Shown here piece after piece: positions 1 to 5,472 of a DNA stretch of 6,929 nucleotides. Where the stretch lies: positions 1 through 6,929 of the forward strand of contig JAITNT010000241.1 of NCBI GenBank assembly GCA_031290295.1, written 5' to 3'. The stretch is from Clostridiales bacterium. GTDB lineage: Bacteria > Bacillota > Clostridia > Christensenellales > DUVY01. The notes below the pieces were generated by a model. The model ran no database searches, was not told the DNA's origin, and saw nothing but the letters and a program-made list of their open reading frames with translations. How positions within the stretch are numbered: position 1 is the stretch's first letter; each line of letters starts with the position of its first letter. The position numbers were made by a program, and so were the translations under genes.

Positions 1-2162
1 GCGTTCGCGCCTATGCTTTTTACGCTTGCAGGAAGGTCTGCGCTTTGCAACGCAACGCAGCCGTAAAACGCATAGCTTCCTATGCGCGTCACGCCGTCGG
101 AAAGCTCGACGGCCTGCAATTCGGTGCAGCCCGAAAACGTCCCGTCCGCGATGCTTGTTACTCCGCCGATGATTACCTCCTTCAGATAAGCCTTAAAAAT
201 ATCCGCGTCTACGCTTTGGTTATAGTACCACCTTACCGACAAGCCCATGCAGTTCAAAAAAGCCCCCGTTCCGACACTGGCTACCGACGACGGGATAGTA
301 ATATTCGTTAACCCGGCGCAGCCATAGAACGCGTAGCCCCCGATGATTGTTACACCGTTCGGTACGATAATACCCGTCAAGTTGGTGCAATCGATGAACG
401 CGCCTATGCCTATGCCCGTTATACCGGAGGGGAGGGAAATGCTCGTCAAATTACTGCAACCGTCAAATGCCCAATCCCCGATTGTCGTTACTCCCGAGGG
501 TATGATAATTTCAGTACACATGGTTTGATTTGTAAAGGCGGAAGCACCGATAGCGGCGACTGTTTGTTGTGTTGTCGCGCCAAGAGGAGCGAATTGGTCG
601 GGCAATGTAAGATTTGTGTTGTTCGGTAAAGTAAAGCCGTTAATAAACCCGTCGATTGAAATTCCACCGCTATAGGGGCTTGTCTCAAAGGCTATGCTGC
701 TGACCGCCCTAAACGCATTAAGACGACCATTTGCTACACAAAGTCCGTTTAGCGGCGAACCTGTATCAACCGCGGCATTGTTTATTATTGCCGCTTTTAT
801 ATTCGCTGCCAATTGAGCGCGAGTCAAATTGTGGGTCATGTTTGAATAAACGGAAAACATTAAAGCAGCCGTACCCGTTACATGAGGTGTCGCCATGGAT
901 GTTCCGTTCCATGCAGCATATCCCGTTGCATTTATCGCGTTTGGAACGCAACTCCAAATGCCGTTGCCCGGCGCAAAAATACTTACCGAAGTCGCACCAA
1001 AATTCGAGAAGCCCGTTATATTTCCTGTATTATTGATTGCACCCACCGACATAAATCTACCACTAAACGTTTGTCCACGAGAATAATCAGAAGGATAATA
1101 GCGAGTAGTATCGTTGTTTTGTCCAACACCTGCATCATTTCCGTTGCCAGCAGCCGCAACAAAAAGACCTTGAAAATCATTAATAACGTTTCTTATCGTT
1201 GCACTATCGCCAAATCCACCTCCGCTTAAATTTATAATATCAACATTGTTTGCAGTGCACCATCTAATAGCCCGTACCAAAGCATCGCCACCCCAACGCC
1301 AACGATTCGGAGTCACGCTTGTGTCCCAAAAAGATATCTGTAATGGGATCAACTGAACGTTCCATGCGACACCGGCTATTCCATTAGTGTTTGTACCTGT
1401 TGCCCCGATAGTTCCAGCCACATGAGTTCCGTGTCCATCAATATTTGTTCTGAGCGGACCTGGAATGTTTTGATTAACGTTTGCCATATTAAAAAAATCG
1501 CCACCCTCGTTTACTCTGTTGCCGGTTAAGTCAGAATGAAATTCCATTTCGGAATCTATTACGCCAACTCTCACACTATTACGAACGCCCGTTGTAATGT
1601 TCCAAGCATCTTCGGCTTGTATTCCAAACGTATCATGCATTCCCCACAGATTTGAGTACCTCGTGCCACTTGAATTCATTGGTTGTGCCGCAGGTTCAAA
1701 TGTATAATTGGGTTCAGCTATCAAAACCTCATCAATCTTTTCAAGTTGACTAATTACATTCAGGATGTTTGCTTTTGACTTTACGGGGAGTTCAATCTTT
1801 AATATTTGATGAAACTCCGTTTCATCAATGCTTGAACGATTCTTAATGGCACTATCTATGTATGTTAAATCATAAACCGCTATCTTTGCGAAATCGCCAA
1901 AAAAGATATCATCGTGTTGTTTATTTATGCCGCTAGTTTGCTTATCCAAGACAACTAATACGCTACTGTCGTCAAATGCATCATTAACTGTGGCTTTGCT
2001 GTAAATCTTTGTTTCTGTTATCGTTGCTGACATCGCATCCGTTCCTGCAGCGGATACAGAAATCTCGCAGTTAAGCGTTAAAGCTATCGACAACGTGAAT
2101 GCTAATAAAATTCCTATTGCAAAAACTGCTATCTTGCTTGTCCTAATTTTGAATTTGCTCAT
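1..2162 (-). CDS. Secreted subtilisin-like (S8) serine protease with C-terminal BspA-type leucine-rich repeats, partial (3' end outside window)
   Basis: An exported endopeptidase; 720 codons are visible without a stop and the C-terminus lies beyond the left edge. Residues 1-38 form a Sec signal (basic start, hydrophobic stretch about 11-30, likely cleavage after VSA). Residues about 42-170 resemble a protease prodomain, ending in an AEPNYTFEP-like segment. The S8 catalytic domain spans about 180-455: Asp203 in VGVIDSE, His244 in DGHGTHVAGT, the oxyanion Asn340 in AAAGNGND and Ser422 in NGTSMATPHV. All four expected residues are present, so it should be active. From residue 538 on, 23-residue LRR_5 repeats probably bind a surface, glycan or protein ligand. 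The ATG at 2162 is chosen because GGAGGA lies 8 bases upstream and the signal peptide follows at once. It sits 36 bases behind the lipoprotein gene, so co-transcription is likely. The substrate is unknown. The third residue of the usual DTG/DSG motif is Glu. Confidence 0.93.
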   Translation of the reverse strand, partial: MSKFKIRTSKIAVFAIGILLAFTLSIALTLNCEISVSAAGTDAMSATITETKIYSKATVNDAFDDSSVLVVLDKQTSGINKQHDDIFFGDFAKIAVYDLTYIDSAIKNRSSIDETEFHQILKIELPVKSKANILNVISQLEKIDEVLIAEPNYTFEPAAQPMNSSGTRYSNLWGMHDTFGIQAEDAWNITTGVRNSVRVGVIDSEMEFHSDLTGNRVNEGGDFFNMANVNQNIPGPLRTNIDGHGTHVAGTIGATGTNTNGIAGVAWNVQLIPLQISFWDTSVTPNRWRWGGDALVRAIRWCTANNVDIINLSGGGFGDSATIRNVINDFQGLFVAAAGNGNDAGVGQNNDTTRYYPSDYSRGQTFSGRFMSVGAINNTGNITGFSNFGATSVSIFAPGNGIWSCVPNAINATGYAAWNGTSMATPHVTGTAALMFSVYSNMTHNLTRAQLAANIKAAIINNAAVDTGSPLNGLCVANGRLNAFRAVSSIAFETSPYSGGISIDGFINGFTLPNNTNLTLPDQFAPLGATTQQTVAAIGASAFTNQTMCTEIIIPSGVTTIGDWAFDGCSNLTSISLPSGITGIGIGAFIDCTNLTGIIVPNGVTIIGGYAFYGCAGLTNITIPSSVASVGTGAFLNCMGLSVRWYYNQSVDADIFKAYLKEVIIGGVTSIADGTFSGCTELQAVELSDGVTRIGSYAFYGCVALQSADLPASVKSIGAN
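3..551 (-). repeat. Tandem BspA/LRR_5 leucine-rich repeats, 69-base (23-residue) period
   Basis: Seven repeats and the start of an eighth are visible in the protease, at residues 538-560, 561-583, 584-606, 607-629, 630-670, 671-693, 694-716 and 717-720 (cut off). The pattern is IGxxAFxGCxxLxxIxLPxGVTx, with Phe and Cys at fixed places, typical of LRR_5 domains in secreted proteins of gut and oral bacteria. Repeat 5 is 41 residues long because of an insert around WYYNQSVDADIFKAYLK before the next beta-strand motif. The array probably continues beyond the left edge. The DNA copies have diverged, so this is a protein-level repeat and not a fresh duplication. Confidence 0.9.
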
Positions 2163-2170
2163 GGCAATAT

Positions 2171-2176
2171 TCCTCC
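2171..2176 (-). promoter_or_regulatory. Ribosome binding site of the protease gene
   Basis: On the minus strand this reads GGAGGA, 8 bases before the ATG at 2162. It decides the start codon, and the signal peptide begins directly after it. The 36-base gap to the upstream lipoprotein gene holds no visible terminator. Confidence 0.8.
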
Positions 2177-2198
2177 GCTACTTATATTGTATTATTGT

Positions 2199-2672
2199 TT
2201 ACGCCTGCCAAATTACAACGGGCACACCGCTATAAGTGAATGTAATATCCGCTACTGTGAATTTTTGTACTACTCCAGGATATCCCGAATATTCATCGGA
2301 TATTTTGATAGCAATCGCATTGTTATAAGTCCCATAATATCCTAAAAATTTTACATCACTAATTGTTGCGTTTGGGCACATCAATGTTCCGTCTTGATTT
2401 CTAATATCTCTAAGATTAACTAAATATGTTTTCTTAATAGCATTAATTATTTCATTACTTAAGTACTCTGGATTCTTTGGAATCGGCGCAAAATCCGGTT
2501 CATCCTCTCCTGCGCTTTGATAATTTGCTATACTCTGCAAATCCTCGACGGTCAATAGTCCCTCGTCATATGCCTCTTGTAAACTATAAAAACTACCTTT
2601 TGTGTTTTCACAAGCCGCTAGTGAAATTGCCATAATAATCAGCACCCCCAATGCAATAATTTTCTTAACCAT
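2199..2672 (-). CDS. Small putative lipoprotein of unknown function
   Basis: A 157-residue protein, probably lipid-anchored on the outer face of the cytoplasmic membrane. It begins MVKKIIALGVLIIMAISLAAC: two lysines, a hydrophobic stretch, then the lipobox LAAC with the acylated Cys at 21. The mature part starts with a FYSLQEAYDEGLLTVEDLQSI segment (28-48), then an acidic proline-containing linker (about 52-65) and a mixed domain with YYGTYNNAIAIKISDEYSGY and TVADITFTYSG stretches near the end. From memory these two segments recur in uncharacterised small proteins of gut Clostridia; I can name no function. The frame opens earlier, at a TTG at 2795, but the ATG at 2672 is chosen because GGGAGGGAG stands just upstream and the lipoprotein signal begins there. 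It lies directly upstream of the protease gene and is strikingly AT-rich (11 of 60 bases GC in 2401-2460). Confidence 0.85.
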   Translation of the reverse strand: MVKKIIALGVLIIMAISLAACENTKGSFYSLQEAYDEGLLTVEDLQSIANYQSAGEDEPDFAPIPKNPEYLSNEIINAIKKTYLVNLRDIRNQDGTLMCPNATISDVKFLGYYGTYNNAIAIKISDEYSGYPGVVQKFTVADITFTYSGVPVVIWQA

Positions 2673-2791
2673 GTTTTGCTCCCTCCCGAATTTTTTATTG
2701 AGGCACAAGGAATTCGCTGTTTTACCGCAAGCTTCGCCGATACGCTTATCCATAACTACAAGCGCGCCGCTGCCGTCAAATTCCTCTTCTC
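2673..2791 (-). other. Gap between kinase and lipoprotein genes; possible weak promoter and folded leader
   Basis: This 119-base gap has no clear intrinsic terminator after the kinase gene. On the minus strand a possible weak promoter reads TTGACG (2774-2779) and TATGGA (2749-2754) with a long 19-base spacer. A 7-base inverted repeat (AGGAATT at 2708-2714, AATTCCT at 2779-2785) could close a larger fold, with an inner CGCTT/AAGCG stem. I recognise no known riboswitch. The GC-rich half next to the kinase resembles the kinase gene in composition, and the half next to the lipoprotein is AT-rich. The ribosome binding site of the lipoprotein gene is at 2679-2687. Confidence 0.3.
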
Positions 2792-4150
2792 TCAAGTCCT
2801 GACCGCAGGCAGGCTTGCCGCCGCTATGCTTTGTCCGACGCGTTTGTTTTTTTCGTCGGGCGTTTCTATCCGTATATCCGCGTACTCGGGAAATTTATCC
2901 TTGAGTACGGACTTCGCGTTTTCTATAATGATAGCGCCCGCCGTTCCGCTCGTAACGCGCCCGAGAATGAGCAGCAGCGAGAAGTCGTAGAAGTTGCGGT
3001 ACCACGCTATCGAGTACCCGAGATAAACGCCGATATTTTCAAAAATCCTTTTTGCAAGAGGGGAGCCGTCCGCCAAAAGCCCTTGTATTTCTTCGAGCTT
3101 ACGCGCGGGCGTCAAGCCCTCCGCGAATTTATGCCCCGCCTTTTCGGCGAGCTTGATAACGCCGTCCTGACTGAAATATTTGACCCCGCAGCCCGTGTCG
3201 CCGCTCCATTCGTCCTCCGCCGCGGCTTCGCTTAAATCTACGGGAACAAAGGCAAGCTCGTTAAGCCAACCGTTCAAACGCTTATCCTTGTCGATATATC
3301 CGGCGGCTTCGCTCGTGCCCATGGCGATTCCGAGAATGCGTCCCGTACCGAATTCCGCCGCGCCCGCGAGCGCGGTAACGTCGCCGTCGTTTGCGACGAC
3401 TACGGGAGCGTTGTATTCCTTTGCGCAATTAATATAAATATCCTTGCAGAAACGCTCGAAATCCTCATCGGACACCTTGATAAAAAGGCTTGCCGCCATG
3501 GCGCGGTTATTGATGTAAACCCCCGCGCTGCTTACGCCGATTGCGTCCACGCGCGGCATATGCGCCGCCGCTTTTTTGAAGCTGTCCAGTACGCCGTCGA
3601 TATGATAGCGCGGATCCGCGTTGAGCTTGGGATTCCAAACGGTCTCGTCCGAAAAAACTACGTTTCCGTCGATAACCGCGCTGACCTTGCGGTCGCTTCC
3701 GCCGGCATCGAACCCGATACGGCAGCCGTTCAAATTCCCGCCGGCCTGCGCGCCGCTCTGGCGCGCTGGCGGAATTTCGGCAATCGGCAGCTCCTTCAGC
3801 GTAAAGGGCTTTTCATAAATCTTAGACATAAAGCCGTAGTCGAAGGCGCGCGCGCCGCTTGCGGAATAAGCCGCCTCGAGCCGTTTATAAACGTCATGAT
3901 CGCCGCCCGCGTAAACCCTGTATGCGCCCGCCGTCCAAAGCACGGTCTTTAACAGCCGCTCCGCAATGCGGTAATTCTCGTCCGCGCGTTCGGCGTCCGC
4001 AAAAAGCTTCAAATCCACTCTGTATCTGAACCCGTCGTTCCGCTCCGCGCAGAAAGCAAACGGCACGTTCGCCGCCGCCTCCACACTCTGCTTAAACCTC
4101 CTGAACGCCGTTTCGAACGGTAAAAAATCCCCGTCAATCAGCTCTGTCAT
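2792..4150 (-). CDS. ROK-family (hexokinase-like) sugar kinase
   Basis: A cytoplasmic 452-residue protein of the actin-like ATPase fold that probably phosphorylates a hexose or amino sugar with ATP. Residues 145-154 (IGFDAGGSDR) are the first phosphate loop, 204-211 (IGVSSAGV) a core strand and turn, 251-257 (VVANDGD) carries the likely catalytic Asp255, and 273-284 (LGIAMGTSEAAG) is the second phosphate loop. The end (PDEKNKRVGQSIAAASLP) fits the closing helix. The first 140 residues are additional to a typical ROK kinase of about 300 residues and show no helix-turn-helix, so this is more likely an enzyme than a ROK repressor. The usual CxCGxxGCxE zinc motif is absent. The ATG at 4150 follows GGGAGG by 8 bases; the frame stays open upstream to 4210 but that part lies over the promoter. 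It is divergent from galE, and both promoters flank a palindrome. The exact sugar cannot be told. Confidence 0.8.
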   Translation of the reverse strand: MTELIDGDFLPFETAFRRFKQSVEAAANVPFAFCAERNDGFRYRVDLKLFADAERADENYRIAERLLKTVLWTAGAYRVYAGGDHDVYKRLEAAYSASGARAFDYGFMSKIYEKPFTLKELPIAEIPPARQSGAQAGGNLNGCRIGFDAGGSDRKVSAVIDGNVVFSDETVWNPKLNADPRYHIDGVLDSFKKAAAHMPRVDAIGVSSAGVYINNRAMAASLFIKVSDEDFERFCKDIYINCAKEYNAPVVVANDGDVTALAGAAEFGTGRILGIAMGTSEAAGYIDKDKRLNGWLNELAFVPVDLSEAAAEDEWSGDTGCGVKYFSQDGVIKLAEKAGHKFAEGLTPARKLEEIQGLLADGSPLAKRIFENIGVYLGYSIAWYRNFYDFSLLLILGRVTSGTAGAIIIENAKSVLKDKFPEYADIRIETPDEKNKRVGQSIAAASLPAVRT

Positions 4151-4158
4151 AAACAATT

Positions 4159-4164
4159 CCTCCC
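4159..4164 (-). promoter_or_regulatory. Ribosome binding site of the ROK kinase gene
   Basis: On the minus strand this reads GGGAGG, 8 bases before the ATG at 4150. It settles the start: further upstream in-frame codons at 4208-4210 overlap the -10 region and have no such site. A small hairpin (TCGGT/ACCGA, 4172-4187, loop of six T on the transcript) lies just upstream in the leader. Confidence 0.8.
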
Positions 4165-4198
4165 GGATATCTCGGTAAAAAAACCGAATTTCGATAAC

Positions 4199-4227
4199 AG
4201 TATATTGCATTGAATTTTCCTTGTCAA
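4199..4227 (-). promoter_or_regulatory. Sigma-A promoter for the ROK kinase gene
   Basis: On the minus strand a perfect -35 box TTGACA (4222-4227) is followed after 17 bases by TATACT (4199-4204), close to the TATAAT consensus. Transcription should begin near 4192, giving a leader of about 42 bases. The outer edge of the -35 box overlaps the 33-base palindrome by two bases, so a bound regulator would be expected to interfere with polymerase. Confidence 0.85.
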
Positions 4228-4258
4228 TGAATTTTTTAACTTAGTTAAAAAATTCATT
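4226..4258. promoter_or_regulatory. Perfect 33-base palindrome, candidate operator of the divergent promoters
   Basis: The left arm AATGAATTTTTTAAC (4226-4240) is exactly complementary to GTTAAAAAATTCATT (4244-4258) around a TTA centre. It lies between the -35 boxes of the leftward kinase promoter and the rightward galE promoter, two bases into the first and eight bases from the second. That position suits a dimeric transcription factor controlling both units. No regulator gene is visible in the window, so the protein is unknown; AT-rich palindromes with a TTAAC...GTTAA core would fit ROK-type or other sugar repressors, but this is a guess. A terminator role is unlikely because it lies upstream of both genes. 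Confidence 0.75.
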
Positions 4259-4266
4259 AAATTTGA

Positions 4267-4295
4267 TTGATTTTTCATTTGCGTAGTGCTAAAAT
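4267..4295 (+). promoter_or_regulatory. Sigma-A promoter for galE
   Basis: TTGATT (4267-4272) is followed after exactly 17 bases by TAAAAT (4290-4295). Transcription would begin near 4302, leaving a short leader of about 30 bases with the ribosome binding site GAGGAG (4317-4322) 10 bases before the ATG at 4333. An ATG at 4326 is out of frame with galE. Confidence 0.7.
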
Positions 4296-4332
4296 ATAGA
4301 CTCAAAATTAAGTATCGAGGAGCGCATGTTTT

Positions 4333-5397
4333 ATGAAAACAATTTTAGTTACGGGCGGAGCGGGGTATATCGGCAGTCATACCGTCGTCGAGCTGCTCAA
4401 CGCGGGTTATAAGGCGATAATTATTGACAATCTGTGCAATTCCAGCGCGGAAAGCGTGAAGCGCATCGCCAAAATCTGCAAAAAAGCCCCCGTATTTTAT
4501 AAAGGCGACGTAAGGAACAAGGCTCTGCTGCACCGCATTTTTAACGAGCACAAAATAGACGCCGCGGTTCATTTCGCGGGACTGAAAGCCGTGGGCGAAA
4601 GCGTCGCTATTCCGCTTAAATATTATGAAAATAATCTTATCAGCACCCTGAAGCTTTTGGAGGTTATGGCGGAGGTCGGCTGCAAAAAATTTGTGTTCAG
4701 CTCCTCGGCCACCGTTTACGGCTCGCCGGAAAGACTGCCCATAACGGAGGACTGCGCGCTGCGCACCACGAACCCTTACGGCGCGACTAAGCTCATGATA
4801 GAGAACATTCTTACCGATTTGCATTTTGCAGACCCCGCGTGGGATATCGCCTTACTGCGCTATTTTAACCCGGTAGGCGCGCACGAATCGGGGCTTATCG
4901 GCGAGGACCCGCAAGGAATTCCGAATAATCTTGTGCCGTATATCGCGCGCGTGGCGGCGGGCACGCTGGAATGCCTGTCCGTTTACGGCGACGATTACGG
5001 GACTCCGGACGGCACCGGGAAGCGCGACTACATTCATATTACCGACCTCGCGAGAGGGCACGTCGCCGCGATAAGGAAGCTTGACGGATTAGGCTGCGAG
5101 GCGATTAATCTCGGCACGGGCGAGAGCTACAGCGTGCTCGAGGTGGTTCGCGCTTATGAGAAGGCCTGCGGGCACGAAATTGCCCGCAAAATCGTCGGCA
5201 GGCGCGGCGGCGATATCGCCGAGTGCTACGCGGACGCGTCCAAGGCGGCAGGTCTGCTCGGCTGGAAAGCGGAAAAGGGGCTTGACGAAATGTGCCGCGA
5301 CACCTTCAGATGGCAGTCGAAGAATCCGTGCGGGTTCAAGGGCAAGCAAACCAAACGCCAAGCCGCGCAGACGGGGTTTGCGGAGTATTACGCTTAA
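4333..5397 (+). CDS. galE: UDP-glucose 4-epimerase
   Basis: A cytoplasmic NAD-dependent epimerase interconverting UDP-glucose and UDP-galactose in the Leloir pathway; some members also act on UDP-GlcNAc/UDP-GalNAc, and the sequence alone does not decide that. It is a short-chain dehydrogenase fold with the NAD loop GGAGYIGSH (8-16), SSSATVYG (123-130, catalytic Ser125), NPYGATK (147-153, catalytic Tyr149 and Lys153), RYFNPVGAH (176-184) and the substrate segment GTGKRDYIHITDLA (227-240). It has 354 residues against about 330-340 for typical family members; the excess is a basic tail of about 20 residues after the usual RWQSKNPCGF ending. The start is fixed by GAGGAG upstream and the NAD loop at the expected distance. 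It is the first gene of a rightward unit with the SIS gene 75 bases downstream. Confidence 0.95.
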   Translation: MKTILVTGGAGYIGSHTVVELLNAGYKAIIIDNLCNSSAESVKRIAKICKKAPVFYKGDVRNKALLHRIFNEHKIDAAVHFAGLKAVGESVAIPLKYYENNLISTLKLLEVMAEVGCKKFVFSSSATVYGSPERLPITEDCALRTTNPYGATKLMIENILTDLHFADPAWDIALLRYFNPVGAHESGLIGEDPQGIPNNLVPYIARVAAGTLECLSVYGDDYGTPDGTGKRDYIHITDLARGHVAAIRKLDGLGCEAINLGTGESYSVLEVVRAYEKACGHEIARKIVGRRGGDIAECYADASKAAGLLGWKAEKGLDEMCRDTFRWQSKNPCGFKGKQTKRQAAQTGFAEYYA

Positions 5398-5417
5398 TTT
5401 TCGGATAAAAAACGCTT

Positions 5418-5464
5418 TTGCGGACGGTTTCGTCCGCTATATATAAAAAAACGTCCGCAAGGAG
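5418..5464 (+). promoter_or_regulatory. Competing hairpins ahead of the SIS gene, possibly hiding its ribosome binding site
   Basis: GCGGACG (5420-5426) can pair with CGTCCGC at 5431-5437 (seven pairs, GTTT loop), or with a second CGTCCGC at 5452-5458. The second pairing extends through T5418-T5419/A5459-A5460 and two wobble pairs to G5462, covering part of the AAGGAG ribosome binding site (5459-5464) of the next gene. The two folds exclude each other. The first hairpin is followed by TATATATAAAAAAA and not by a run of T, so it is not a normal rightward terminator. The same stretch holds a weak promoter-like pair (TTGCGG at 5418-5423, TATATA at 5440-5445). The structure is seen; regulation is inferred. 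Confidence 0.4.
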
Positions 5465-5472
5465 AAAATATT

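Noticed and set aside
3..551. CRISPR-like or tandem DNA repeat array
   Set aside because: The 69-base period comes from leucine-rich repeats in an intact coding frame; DNA copies are diverged and there are no spacers.
731..1229. Rightward open frames across the protease gene
   Set aside because: They lie opposite the continuous protease frame, which has signal, catalytic motifs and a start site; the opposite frames show no motif or ribosome binding site.
2673..2795. Longer lipoprotein reading frame starting at TTG 2795
   Set aside because: The extra 41 residues would bury the lipoprotein signal inside the protein; the ATG at 2672 has a strong ribosome binding site and starts directly with the signal.
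2831..3952. Rightward open frames opposite the ROK kinase gene
   Set aside because: They overlap the kinase frame throughout and have no recognisable domain; high GC removes stops from the opposite strand.
4151..4210. Kinase start at the ATG at 4210
   Set aside because: This start overlaps the -10 box and lies upstream of the predicted transcription start; the ATG at 4150 has GGGAGG 8 bases before it.
5420..5437. Intrinsic terminator after galE
   Set aside because: The stem is good but is followed by an A-rich run on the rightward transcript, not T residues; read-through into the SIS gene is more likely.
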